Assembly: GCA_965227255.1 (NCBI GenBank)
Contig: CBDDFS010000005.1
Location: forward strand, 62,001-126,000
Length of the DNA stretch: 64,000 nucleotides
Reading direction: 5' to 3'
From: CBDDFS01 sp965227255
GTDB taxonomy: Bacteria; Bacteroidota; Bacteroidia; Flavobacteriales_E; Vicingaceae
Part shown: one piece after another, positions 19,164 to 28,439 of the stretch
Layout: every line of letters starts with the position of its first letter
Position numbering within the stretch: position 1 is the stretch's first letter
The notes under the pieces: generated by a model
Seen by the model: only the letters and a program-made list of their open reading frames with translations
What the model was told of the DNA's origin: nothing
Databases searched by the model: none
Position numbers and translations under genes: made by a program

Positions 19164-19943
19164 TCAATTGGACGATGTTAGTTTATTGTGTTGTTTCAGA
19201 ATTCGGAAGAACTCTTTTATGCTCGGTGTTGTATATTTTTTTCCTCCCTTTTGAGGCGTAGCTTTGGATTTGTATTTATAATAATCACCAAGTACTCGTC
19301 CTAATCCATGTGCAGATTTTTCCAGAAGCATTTTGGAAGTCAATGCAACGGTATCCTTTAGTTTTTTGCCAAATTCTAATGGAAAAGTCTCTTGCAGGAT
19401 AATTGCACCTTCATCTATCTTCTTATTTATTTCGTGTATAGTATAACCTGTATTTTTTTTCCCTTCATATATTGACCAAATTACGCTCTGAGCATTCTGG
19501 AAATCAGGTAAAATTTCATGATGTATGTTGATCATACCTAATTCCGGTATTGAAAAAATTCTTTCCGAGATATAAGGGTTTCCGAGACTGATTCCAATGT
19601 CGGCATTGCTCTTCATAATTTCTGATCGGCTTAGATCAGAATTTAATGAATCTACCTCAGTTAGGGGAATATCGTATTCTGAACATACTTCATGAATAGA
19701 TTTAGTCTGAAAGCCAATTCTGGACAAATCATACCAAGAGCGTATTCGGATACCATTCAGTGCTCCTAAAAGTCCTATCTGAAAGACTTTTTTCAACTTA
19801 TTGGACAAAAATCCTTTCTTCTTTTTGCCCTTATTCAGGTTATAAATAACAAGCACCACATTCACATTGTACTTCTCAATTAATATCGGAAGATGATGTG
19901 AGGCAGTTCCTTTCAATGAACTTGTGAGAACAACACACTTCAT
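19164..19943 (-). CDS. Formyltransferase-family enzyme acting on a glycan precursor (first of two in the operon)
   Basis: 259 residues of the formyl_transf_N fold (as in methionyl-tRNA, GAR and ArnA-type formyltransferases). INIHHEILPDF carries the catalytic Asn and His, and IDEGAIILQE supplies the Asp of the N-H-D triad. GYTIHEINKKIDEG is the conserved stretch between them. It lacks the C-terminal tRNA-type domain, so it probably transfers a formyl group from 10-formyl-tetrahydrofolate to an amino sugar. It overlaps the deacetylase gene upstream by 4 bases, and a deacetylase could expose such an amine. That pairing is inference. Confidence 0.75.
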   Translation of the reverse strand: MKCVVLTSSLKGTASHHLPILIEKYNVNVVLVIYNLNKGKKKKGFLSNKLKKVFQIGLLGALNGIRIRSWYDLSRIGFQTKSIHEVCSEYDIPLTEVDSLNSDLSRSEIMKSNADIGISLGNPYISERIFSIPELGMINIHHEILPDFQNAQSVIWSIYEGKKNTGYTIHEINKKIDEGAIILQETFPLEFGKKLKDTVALTSKMLLEKSAHGLGRVLGDYYKYKSKATPQKGGKKYTTPSIKEFFRILKQHNKLTSSN

Positions 19944-20845
19944 GATTCCCCATATTTTAGGGTCTCTGCCATTCCTTTGCGTGCATTATTCATTGAAAAA
20001 AACCGAATGTGCTTTGGATCCCAATCGAAAATGACATGATCTCTGAAAAGTATAAGGTCTTCATTTGGTTTTTCATTTGCCATTGGAAAATGACATCCTC
20101 TTATAGCTGAAGCACAGCTCTTATACCCAGCTCGACTCACCAACTTTCTTGCCGCGAGATTGAAATTTTGTTCCCGACCATAAGGAAAGGCAAAATGATC
20201 CACACGTCCAAAATGACTTTCTATTAAATCTTTTGATTTAAATATTTCATCTTCAAGTTCGTGCCCTGAAATTCTGGCAAGATCCGTATGACTCAATGCA
20301 TGAGATCCAATTTCATGACCCTGTTTTAATAGAAATTCCATATCACTCCAATCAAGAAACTCAATGGCGGGAGAATTCAATTTAGAATTACAATGAGCAG
20401 AGATTTTTTGGAAGTCCTTCTCTCCTGCTATTGATGGATTAATAAAATGACAAACACTGGCTCCGTATTTTTCAAAGACCTGACTTGCTTCGAGATTATT
20501 CTTCAGACCATCGTCTGAACTAAAGGCCATATAAGGAGCATCGATATTGTTGGACGATATTCTTTCAACTGCTTCCAAATAAGAGATGAATTTGAAGTCC
20601 TTGGACAAAACCTCCAATGTCTTGTTTAATCCGTATAACTCATCTTTAAAGACGTGGTGATAATAGATAAATTGAATCCGTGGAATGGAAAGGTTTTTTT
20701 CAAGCTGAGATTTGTAAAAAGTGCTTCCCGAGTTTAGAATCATACTTTTCAAGCCTGATCTTAATTTATCTTTCAGACCTTTTTTCGTGTATGATTGGAA
20801 ATCGCTGTATTGAGTTACAAAATTCATATTTTGAACGCTTTCCAT
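19940..20845 (-). CDS. Polysaccharide deacetylase (NodB/CE4 family)
   Basis: 301 residues. The NodB motifs are visible: AFSSDDG (motif 1 with the paired Asp), IGSHALSHTDL (motif 2, HxxxH metal ligands) and FAFPYGREQ (motif 3). The family removes N- or O-acetyl groups from sugars using a divalent metal. There is no signal peptide, so cytoplasmic action on a lipid-linked or nucleotide-linked precursor is more likely than surface trimming. Its start overlaps the stop of the upstream gene by one base. Confidence 0.85.
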   Translation of the reverse strand: MESVQNMNFVTQYSDFQSYTKKGLKDKLRSGLKSMILNSGSTFYKSQLEKNLSIPRIQFIYYHHVFKDELYGLNKTLEVLSKDFKFISYLEAVERISSNNIDAPYMAFSSDDGLKNNLEASQVFEKYGASVCHFINPSIAGEKDFQKISAHCNSKLNSPAIEFLDWSDMEFLLKQGHEIGSHALSHTDLARISGHELEDEIFKSKDLIESHFGRVDHFAFPYGREQNFNLAARKLVSRAGYKSCASAIRGCHFPMANEKPNEDLILFRDHVIFDWDPKHIRFFSMNNARKGMAETLKYGES

Positions 20846-21831
20846 TAACTGATAACTTCTTTATATAAATCAAGATACTGAGTGGAAATATTATCGGAAG
20901 AAAACCTTTCGGTATTCATAATTCCTTTCTTGATCAAATCATTTCTCAAATCACTTTCCGTCATCAATCTATTCAAACCTTTTCTGATGTCACTCACATC
21001 AAAGGGATCAACAAAATAAGCCCCTTCTCCTGCTACTTCCATCATAGGTTCAAGTTTTGAGGTGAGAACTGCTCTTTGGAAAGACTGGGCCTCTATTATG
21101 GGCATGCCAAAGCCTTCATATGTTGAGACGAAAGTGACAATATCGGCCTGTTCGTAGCAATTGACCATTTCTGAATATTCCAGGTTCACTTTATTCTCAA
21201 ATTCAATTTCAAATTTCTCAAGAAAATGTAAAGTTTCATCATCAAGTTTTCCTACAATAATTATTCTGCAATCAAGGCCATGTATCGATTCTATCAATCG
21301 ATGAAGATTCTTGTTCTTCTTTGTTCCAATTTGTAAAAGAGTGATTTTACTGGATTCAGAATTTGTCTTAACACTGTCACTCGATGCCGGTACAGGATTG
21401 TAAATCACCCTTATTCTTTCCGAGTCAATTCCACAGATCTCCTGGATCTGGTTTTTTGAAAATTCTGAAATAGCTGTAACATATTTAACCCGATTCAAGG
21501 GGTACTTCAGCCAGATCATTTTTTTGATCCATCTTTTTATTCCACTACCCTGAAGGAATGATTCGACATCATGAATAGTAATTATCGTTCTTTCGGGAGG
21601 CAGTAACATTGCTGCATAAGTAATGTCACCGGTAATGTGGTATACCTCTGATTTTGTAGAACGAGCGTAGAAAATGTTCTTAATAATGGAGGTCAAATCC
21701 TTTGACTCAAATGGTAAATAAGTATTGGTGAAATCAACCTTTTCCTTTAGAGCTTGACTAACCAATTCGAATACCCGTTCTATACTGAATTTTTGATTCG
21801 TTCTTTTACGGAAAATCAGCTGTACTTTCAT
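20845..21831 (-). CDS. Family 4 glycosyltransferase
   Basis: 328 residues. The donor domain shows LLQIGTKKNKNLHRLIESI and STYEGFGMPIIEAQSFQRAVL (EX7E). The N-terminal domain has HITGDITYAAMLLPPERTIITIHDVESF, as in mannosyl- or rhamnosyl-type GT4 enzymes, and VTAISEFSKNQI before the linker. It lies 14 bases from the polymerase gene upstream. Substrate unknown. Confidence 0.87.
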   Translation of the reverse strand: MKVQLIFRKRTNQKFSIERVFELVSQALKEKVDFTNTYLPFESKDLTSIIKNIFYARSTKSEVYHITGDITYAAMLLPPERTIITIHDVESFLQGSGIKRWIKKMIWLKYPLNRVKYVTAISEFSKNQIQEICGIDSERIRVIYNPVPASSDSVKTNSESSKITLLQIGTKKNKNLHRLIESIHGLDCRIIIVGKLDDETLHFLEKFEIEFENKVNLEYSEMVNCYEQADIVTFVSTYEGFGMPIIEAQSFQRAVLTSKLEPMMEVAGEGAYFVDPFDVSDIRKGLNRLMTESDLRNDLIKKGIMNTERFSSDNISTQYLDLYKEVIS

Positions 21832-21845
21832 AAAACTTTTGAAAT

Positions 21846-23225
21846 CTAGACTTGCAGAACAAATTTTGGTTTTCTCGCTCTCAAATAGTACCTGTACATT
21901 ACAAAGAGTAAAAAACTCGCCTTTGTGAGGTGGTTAAAAACCGGCACGAATGAGTTTTCCGGTCGAATTATGAGAAGGAAGATGAAAGGCAGCCAAAAAA
22001 GTAACTGAGGATCTTTCATGACCTGTTGGAAAAAGTAAAAAATCACCAGAGCATAACCCAGACCTAAAATGAAAGCAAAAATTCTCCCCCTAACCGGACC
22101 GAAATTCGCATAGATCTCACCCATAATACCTATATCCATGCTTGTTCCTTTGTACAAGATATAGCCCGTAAAGCGAGTATACAATCCACCCTCACCTCCT
22201 ACTTTTGCTTTATTTGGATCAAGAAAACGAGGCACGATGGATGAATATATAGCTTCAAGTATCGTACTTCCTTCAGCATAAGGTTCGTAAAAAGGGGTGT
22301 AGTCCATTACCCTACTGATAATATAACCTTGATTAAATCGGACGAAGTTTTCACTTGCCCTCTCTTCACTGAAAGTGCTCTCATTCTGGATCGAGTTATA
22401 ATAATTCTGTGTAAGAACATCGGTTTTTTCCATGAGAGAAACCTTTTCTTCCTTTTGCCAGATCACTTCTCTATAGCCTTTTTTAATGCTTTGAAGCACA
22501 TAAATTCCGATTGCTGCAACTACAACCGTGCCTACTTTTAGAATCATTTTTGGTTGGTGCCTGAAGAACAGGTACAGTGTAACAAAAACCATCCAGCCCA
22601 AGAGGTTCTGGAACATTCCAGCCGTCACTGCTTGAATCATTAATGGAACAAAGGCCACAAATGCCCAAATGTATTTTCTTCTGTCGCCAGAAAATAACAT
22701 GTATATGGCCCCGATATATTTCGTGTAAGAGGCGAGGACCATAACAAAGGCGAGACTACCAGGTGTAACTCTCACGAGAACTTCGGCGATCAAGCCACCA
22801 ATGATGAGTATCTGGCCAATTTGACCATAATTCTTTTTATCGGAGTACCAGCTGAGAACTGGCAAATCGTCCCTAATGGCATACAATCCCAAAGAAAAGG
22901 CACAGAAACTAGGCACAATGAAATTGAAATACTCAAGCTGAGGAACTGCCATATCATAAATGTCTGACGTCTCCAAATTATTATAGTAGAGATAAGGTGT
23001 CAACATGCATTGCAATCCCAACATGGAAAGTGTTAACTCTTTTATTGGAATAGTTTCGCCGGCACGAAATAAGAAGGAAACAAAGTAAAAAATCGGCAAG
23101 AAAAGAGCAATCATCGGTAAAAGTGAATCCACTGTCACCGAAAGCACAAACAATATCGCATATATCAATAGATATGTACTTCTACTTTTCAATTTTCGCG
23201 TAGATATTTGAAGAATAGGTATCAC
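21846..23225 (-). CDS. Wzy-like O-antigen/EPS polymerase, polytopic membrane protein
   Basis: 459 residues with about a dozen hydrophobic segments separated by short loops and one long loop around residues 255-365 (KGYREVIWQKEEK through GGLYTRFTGYILYKG), the usual topology of Wzy-type polymerases with a large periplasmic loop. Similarity within this group is weak at residue level, so the call rests on topology, length and neighbourhood. The start at 23225 overlaps the FkbM gene by 44 bases. No closer internal ATG gives a sensible first membrane helix, so I keep it. Such enzymes join repeat units in the periplasm. Confidence 0.72.
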   Translation of the reverse strand: MIPILQISTRKLKSRSTYLLIYAILFVLSVTVDSLLPMIALFLPIFYFVSFLFRAGETIPIKELTLSMLGLQCMLTPYLYYNNLETSDIYDMAVPQLEYFNFIVPSFCAFSLGLYAIRDDLPVLSWYSDKKNYGQIGQILIIGGLIAEVLVRVTPGSLAFVMVLASYTKYIGAIYMLFSGDRRKYIWAFVAFVPLMIQAVTAGMFQNLLGWMVFVTLYLFFRHQPKMILKVGTVVVAAIGIYVLQSIKKGYREVIWQKEEKVSLMEKTDVLTQNYYNSIQNESTFSEERASENFVRFNQGYIISRVMDYTPFYEPYAEGSTILEAIYSSIVPRFLDPNKAKVGGEGGLYTRFTGYILYKGTSMDIGIMGEIYANFGPVRGRIFAFILGLGYALVIFYFFQQVMKDPQLLFWLPFIFLLIIRPENSFVPVFNHLTKASFLLFVMYRYYLRARKPKFVLQV

Positions 23226-24033
23226 CCACAGACAACAAATCCACTTCTTTTAGACCGAATGGTTGAATTGAAAAAGTGGTGTATCCGATATTCTTCAAAA
23301 AATTTATCAAATCAGATTCTAACGTCTTGTTCTCTTGCTCATGATAATAATTGGAGAACTCAAAAATGATGGCCGGTTTAAATTTCTCAATGCTCCTTCG
23401 GAGCCCATCCAAAGCAAAGATTTCATAGCCTTCAATATCCATCTTTATCAAATCGATCCTTTCTAAGCCATGTTCTAAAATAACATCATCACCTTTATTA
23501 ATCTGGATCTTTTGATTCGTATTTTGAAATTCCCAAGTCAAAGAAAACATACCCTGATTGTGCCTATCTGCATCAAAGAATATTTCTTTTTCTTCAATCG
23601 TATTGGACAAAGCCCTCTGATCAATAATTACATTTTTAAAATTATTCAAATCGAGATTCTTTGTCAATCTTTTTCGAATTGATTCCAGAGGTTCAAAGGC
23701 AATTACTTTTCCAGTATCGCCTACACATTTGGCCATCAGAATAGTATGTATACCAACATTTGCACCTATGTCAAGAGCAACATCGCCTTCTTTTAAGACC
23801 GATCGGATAATAGAGGCTACTTCTTTTTCATAATACCCTAATGTAAAAACTGAATACTCGATGTAACTATTCGTGTTGATCTGGAATTTCAGGTCATCTT
23901 GAGTATCAACTACGCCTTCGTAAATAGGCTTTTCTCTGGGTTCCTTTGGAATCAGCAAAGCAGCAAGTCGAATCTTATTGTTGAAAGGCCAGGCTCGAAT
24001 AACAGATCTGGACCACCGTAATGTTCTTTTCAT
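23182..24033 (-). CDS. FkbM family SAM-dependent methyltransferase
   Basis: 283 residues. The SAM-binding motif I is VALDIGANVGIHTILMA, followed by IAFEPLESIRKRL and the family-typical LIKMDIEGYEIFALDGL. FkbM enzymes O-methylate sugars and polyketides, so capping or decorating the glycan is the likely role. The N terminus has a short basic segment but no signal peptide. It ends inside the start of the polymerase gene. Confidence 0.87.
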   Translation of the reverse strand: MKRTLRWSRSVIRAWPFNNKIRLAALLIPKEPREKPIYEGVVDTQDDLKFQINTNSYIEYSVFTLGYYEKEVASIIRSVLKEGDVALDIGANVGIHTILMAKCVGDTGKVIAFEPLESIRKRLTKNLDLNNFKNVIIDQRALSNTIEEKEIFFDADRHNQGMFSLTWEFQNTNQKIQINKGDDVILEHGLERIDLIKMDIEGYEIFALDGLRRSIEKFKPAIIFEFSNYYHEQENKTLESDLINFLKNIGYTTFSIQPFGLKEVDLLSVGDTYSSNIYAKIEK

Positions 24034-24103
24034 TCAATGTCTTCAATTGGCAAAATGAAACACGAAGTATTATGCCACTTTGCCGAGTGTAAAGTTAAGA
24101 AAG

Positions 24104-25231
24104 TCAATTTTCATCTAAGGAATCAACGACCAGATATGGCAGCAGATCTTTGTAAACCGATTCAGCAAAGAATTCAATATTTCTCTGAGGAAGACCCTTT
24201 TTTGATAGCAATTCCGGTAGATTATAAGTTTCGAGCTTCTCGAAATCAAGTGATAAAACTTTCGGAATATAGTCCACACTTTCAAATCCCTCCATGCTCT
24301 TTATTTTATCGGGATACCAAACATCCAAACCGCAGCACAGGTATTCGAAATATTTATTCGGAACCACATATTTATAATTATCGATGGTTCCTTTGTAAAG
24401 TATCAGACCCACCTTATATTCTCTCAAGATCTCAGGAACCTCATTATATTCAACGGCTCCATGAAAAAATATGTTCGGTGCATTTAATTCTGAAATAAAT
24501 TCTTTCGATTTTTTGTCCATTTGATCAGAATAGAAATGCAACTCAACCTGATTAATTCTTGACTTCACCCAGCTGCAAATTTCCTGAGTATACATCGTAT
24601 CAAATCCGACTGAACCGAGATAAACCAATTTAATTATGCTGCTTTCATTTTGTGAGTCGGAGTGTTCCAGTTTCCATGAAGAAGGCGGATAATTGGGGAG
24701 CTCATGGATAATTATACTCTCCGGTATCTGAAAATTTTCTTTAAATAATTGAATCCTTTGCGCATTTGTGTGTGATATCCATTTGAACCTGTCATAGTTG
24801 CGACGCTCGAAGAAAAATGAAATGCGATTGAATATCATTCCCTTTGAATAGTCGGAAGGACTGGTATACTCATGATAATGCACCAAAATTTTCGTATTTG
24901 GTCTCATTTTGGCATACAAAATGACAGGCATCGCTGATAACGATTCGTAATAGAGGATCGATTCCGGCCTTGTTCTCAGAAGTCTGAAAAACGTATTAAA
25001 CGTAAAAGATATGTACGAAAATATTCGGAAGATTTTACCTCGGGTCTGAACATGTCCAAGACGGTAAATCTTGTCGCTATCTTCAGAGGAGAATGTCTTT
25101 TTATTTGAAGGTGGTGCTTGTGTGTGAATGAATAATACAAATCCCTGACTCTTCAGGAAACCGATCATATTCAAGACCGGAGGATATTTCTCAATCGGCG
25201 CGAAGTGAACTATGCTTAGTTCTTTGCTCAT
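24104..25231 (-). CDS. Glycosyltransferase, GT-B fold (GT4-like)
   Basis: 375 residues. IVHFAPIEKYPPVLNMIGFL is a GT-B N terminus, LVHYHEYTSP is a loop seen in GT4 relatives, and VGLILYKGTIDNYKYVVPNKYFEYLCCGLDVWYP is the donor-side segment. The EX7E motif is altered, with PNKYFEYLCCG resembling the form in WbpH/TuaH-like enzymes. It lies 13 bases downstream of the CgeB-like gene. Specificity is unknown. Confidence 0.75.
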   Translation of the reverse strand: MSKELSIVHFAPIEKYPPVLNMIGFLKSQGFVLFIHTQAPPSNKKTFSSEDSDKIYRLGHVQTRGKIFRIFSYISFTFNTFFRLLRTRPESILYYESLSAMPVILYAKMRPNTKILVHYHEYTSPSDYSKGMIFNRISFFFERRNYDRFKWISHTNAQRIQLFKENFQIPESIIIHELPNYPPSSWKLEHSDSQNESSIIKLVYLGSVGFDTMYTQEICSWVKSRINQVELHFYSDQMDKKSKEFISELNAPNIFFHGAVEYNEVPEILREYKVGLILYKGTIDNYKYVVPNKYFEYLCCGLDVWYPDKIKSMEGFESVDYIPKVLSLDFEKLETYNLPELLSKKGLPQRNIEFFAESVYKDLLPYLVVDSLDEN

Positions 25232-25244
25232 CGTAGTATTCGAA

Positions 25245-26273
25245 TTATAACTTGAGTTTATCCTTTACAATTTCCAAAAACAGCTTTGTTCTATCCCGAT
25301 AAGAATACTTTGACTTTTGAGAACGCAGAATGGCGGCTTCCCTGATAGCCTTGGCCTCTTCATAATCGAGTGAAAGAATCGACTTAATCTTTGATATCAA
25401 TTCTTCATTGCTTTTATAAAAAAATGCTTCTTTTCCATCTTCAAAAAATTCGTTGTGTTCGTCACTTTCCGGAGCAAGCATGATTCCTCCTAAACCAGGC
25501 ATATCAAAAGTTCTCATGTTGTGAGAGTTCTCATTGTGAGTTCTGAAAATGTTTAGTTGGATTCTGTACTTCGAACCAATTTCTCGAAATTCCTCTTGAA
25601 AAATGGGTCCGTTAATGTCAAGAAGGGGAAATGACAAAAAATCATTCGCTTGCCAACTATTACCGTAGACATCTATGGGTATATTCTTCGAGAGGATAAA
25701 TTTTAATATTTCCTTCCTTTTGCTATCTGCATTTCCAACAAAACAAACCTTTATTATCTCCTCATTTTCCTTCGGCAGCCTTGTTTCAACCTGCTCATAT
25801 CCAAAAGGGAAATAGGCGGCTTCCACTTTATATTTTTCCTCAAGAGCATGAGCAATACTCTTGCTATATGTCAAATACAGATCGTATTTATTTATTGAAC
25901 TTAATACTCTGTTATTTCCACTTCCTTTCCCAACATATTCGAATGGATGATCGGTATTGTAATTAACCAGTTTCGCTCCTGTTTTATTCAGTTTATCCAG
26001 CGTAGAAGGAAACACTTCCATTCCTTTAAAAACCCATATAATATCATATGATGAATTATTCGCTTCATAAAGAATGTTCTCATTTAACTTTCTGAGGATT
26101 CCGCTTATTGACAATCGAATTTTAATCTTGTTGAAGATAGATCTGAAAAAATAATCGTGAAAATCATCATGAATTGGCATGAGTTTGACTTCATGACCCA
26201 GGTCTGAGAGATTCTTTTCAAAGATTCTCTCCAGAGAATAGATTTTAGCAGAACCCAGGATTAAAATCTTCAT
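25245..26273 (-). CDS. CgeB/family 1-like glycosyltransferase
   Basis: 342 residues. IWVFKGMEVFPSTLDKLNKTGAKLVNYNTDHP is the pattern of CgeB-like (DUF3880) proteins, and MRTFDMPGLGGIMLAPESDEHNEFFEDGKEAFFY is the C-terminal glyco_trans_1_2 signature, with the metabolite-binding GG and the E..E..F region. In Bacillus, CgeB acts on the spore surface; relatives in Gram-negative bacteria glycosylate surface polymers or flagellin. It overlaps the next upstream gene by 4 bases. Confidence 0.82.
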   Translation of the reverse strand: MKILILGSAKIYSLERIFEKNLSDLGHEVKLMPIHDDFHDYFFRSIFNKIKIRLSISGILRKLNENILYEANNSSYDIIWVFKGMEVFPSTLDKLNKTGAKLVNYNTDHPFEYVGKGSGNNRVLSSINKYDLYLTYSKSIAHALEEKYKVEAAYFPFGYEQVETRLPKENEEIIKVCFVGNADSKRKEILKFILSKNIPIDVYGNSWQANDFLSFPLLDINGPIFQEEFREIGSKYRIQLNIFRTHNENSHNMRTFDMPGLGGIMLAPESDEHNEFFEDGKEAFFYKSNEELISKIKSILSLDYEEAKAIREAAILRSQKSKYSYRDRTKLFLEIVKDKLKL

Positions 26274-27454
26274 GATTTCGAATTATATTCTTTCATAATT
26301 GATCTAATGGTTTCGCCGTGCGCGAGATTCTGGAATTCAACAGACTTCTCATGCGATCTTTTGGAGAAAGCGAGCCTTAGATCACGATCCTTCGACAATT
26401 TTTTAATCTTCGAAGAAAGGTCATTCAGATCATTCCATTTGTAAACAAGACCGTTTTCGTTCTCAGTTACATCGTCATGTACACCATAACTTCCACAACG
26501 ATCGCTAATAATTATTGGACAAGACATGTAAATAGCTTCACTGATGGCCAAGGAATGGGGTTCAATCTTGGCAGGGTGAACGTAAATATCCGTTGAGGCA
26601 TAAATGGCGGGCAATTCTTCAGGCTTGACAAAACCAGCCAAAATGACCCTATTCTTTTTCAATTTTTTGGCCTCTTTTTGAATAATCTCCATATCAGGAC
26701 CTGTCCCTGCTACGACATAGACGTACGTCTGATCGGGATATTCTTCTTCCAAAATTGAAAGAGTCTTTACCACATCAATCTGACTCTTCCAGGAAACTAA
26801 TTTTCCTACACTCGACAAAACAATTTCGCTCTCTCGTATCTCCAGTTCTTTTCTTTTGTTATCTCGTAACTCGCCTCTATGTTCAAAAGCTGATTTGTAT
26901 GCGGTGATATCTATTGGAAAACAATTTCGGCGAATTTTATTCTCTGGAACCCCATAATAGCGGTAATAATCTTCATTGGAATTTCCCACAGAAAGAAAAT
27001 AATCAACTGATCTAAAATATTTGCGGAGGAAAGGCCATTTCAAGACTTTCTTCCAAACCGGCCTTTTTTGTTTAACTTCAGAATCGGAAATGTATGCGAT
27101 CGAAACTCCATTTTTCTTTGCCCAGTCATATGCCCTTCTCTGATACTTCTGAAAATAACCGTATACAATTACCATGTCAGGTCCGAACTCACGTAGATTT
27201 TCACCCAATTCAGGAGCATCAAGGTTTGGTGTAGATTTCAGGTTTTTCTTGTCATTGAGAAACTGATGGTTGAACTTTTCCAATTGCAAGTTTCCCCATT
27301 TAATCTCCTGTTTAAAATTAGGATCAAAGTAAGTCTGCATTCCCAGACTTGATGCAAAGAAGACTTTTACATCCAAATTTTCGATTTGCGCGTAACTGGC
27401 ATATTGCGGACAAAAATGCTGTATTGGATGAGATATGATAATGGCCAGTTTCAT
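26270..27454 (-). CDS. Family 4 glycosyltransferase
   Basis: 394 residues. The N-terminal SHPIQHFCPQYASYA matches the opening of several WbuB/WbnE-like GT4 enzymes. SVGKLVSWKSQIDVVKTL starts the donor domain, and HPAKIEPHSLAISEAIYMSCPIIIS carries the EX7E-type motif. VVAGTGPDMEIIQKEAKKL is the standard intervening strand. A 52-base gap precedes it, one of the longer ones in this part of the operon. Confidence 0.88.
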   Translation of the reverse strand: MKLAIIISHPIQHFCPQYASYAQIENLDVKVFFASSLGMQTYFDPNFKQEIKWGNLQLEKFNHQFLNDKKNLKSTPNLDAPELGENLREFGPDMVIVYGYFQKYQRRAYDWAKKNGVSIAYISDSEVKQKRPVWKKVLKWPFLRKYFRSVDYFLSVGNSNEDYYRYYGVPENKIRRNCFPIDITAYKSAFEHRGELRDNKRKELEIRESEIVLSSVGKLVSWKSQIDVVKTLSILEEEYPDQTYVYVVAGTGPDMEIIQKEAKKLKKNRVILAGFVKPEELPAIYASTDIYVHPAKIEPHSLAISEAIYMSCPIIISDRCGSYGVHDDVTENENGLVYKWNDLNDLSSKIKKLSKDRDLRLAFSKRSHEKSVEFQNLAHGETIRSIMKEYNSKS

Positions 27455-27506
27455 TTTGGAAAAATACAGATTCAGTAGATTTTAAAAATCAATATATCCA
27501 AGGGAT

Positions 27507-28439
27507 TTATTTGAATTTATTGCGGATTGAAATAGCAGAAGGAAAGCCCAAAAGTCTTGTTAAAAAGCGGAAAGCCATGCCTCCAATATAGACCTTATGA
27601 GACCCTAAATTTTCTAACCTTTTGTAGGCTTTTTTAACCTCTTCCTGAAACTTTGGTGAATACTGATAAATGAAATTACAGTAATTATAACTCAGGGCTT
27701 TTCTCAATTCAGTATTGTCCTTTTTTTGCAATACATCTTCATACGTGATATAAGTCTTCAATAAGGAATTAGCTCTACTCTCTCTTTTGCTAATGCTCTT
27801 GTAATCACCTCGTCGATAGTAATAAGTTCCTTCGGAGCAGAATACTATCCCGCTTGATTTCATCAGAACTCTGAAAAAGAATTCGCCATCCTGATTGATT
27901 TCGACATTCTCATCCCATGGTCCAGCTTCTTCTATCAAATTCCTCGGACACATCCAGGTCCCAATGGCCGCCATGGCTCCATATTGCCATGCGTTAATAA
28001 ACCATTCTGTAACATCGGTAAAGTCCCGATAATTTTCATTGACTATATCCTTAGCCTTCAGTATATTATCATCATAAACAGACCATCTACTAGAAGAAAT
28101 ACTGCCTTTATCACTTTTAATTAAAAGTTCTATCTGACGCTCAATTTTGTTTTCTGATATGGCATCGTCGGCATCTAAATAACAGATATAATCCCCTGTT
28201 GAAATCCGAAAACCATGATTCCTTGCTGAGCAAGCACCTTGGTTTTGTTGTTCAACGATAATCAGTCTCGAATCTTCAAATCCCTTGGCCTTTTTCACAC
28301 TGTCATCTTGAGATCCATCGTCTACGATCACACATTCAATGTTTTCATAAGACTGTCTCAGAACCGACTTGATGGTCTCTTCAATCCATTCCTCTGAATT
28401 AAAAGAGGGAATGATTATGGACACTTTTGGATTATTCAT
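27507..28439 (-). CDS. Family 2 glycosyltransferase
   Basis: 310 residues, GT-A. VSIIIPSFNSEEWIEETIKSV and VDDGSQDDS define the nucleotide-binding half, CYLDADDAIS holds the metal-binding DxD, and NQDGEFFFRVL is the acceptor/catalytic-base region. The start codon lies inside the end of the upstream GT4 gene (8-base overlap), implying coupled translation. Substrate unknown. Confidence 0.9.
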   Translation of the reverse strand: MNNPKVSIIIPSFNSEEWIEETIKSVLRQSYENIECVIVDDGSQDDSVKKAKGFEDSRLIIVEQQNQGACSARNHGFRISTGDYICYLDADDAISENKIERQIELLIKSDKGSISSSRWSVYDDNILKAKDIVNENYRDFTDVTEWFINAWQYGAMAAIGTWMCPRNLIEEAGPWDENVEINQDGEFFFRVLMKSSGIVFCSEGTYYYRRGDYKSISKRESRANSLLKTYITYEDVLQKKDNTELRKALSYNYCNFIYQYSPKFQEEVKKAYKRLENLGSHKVYIGGMAFRFLTRLLGFPSAISIRNKFK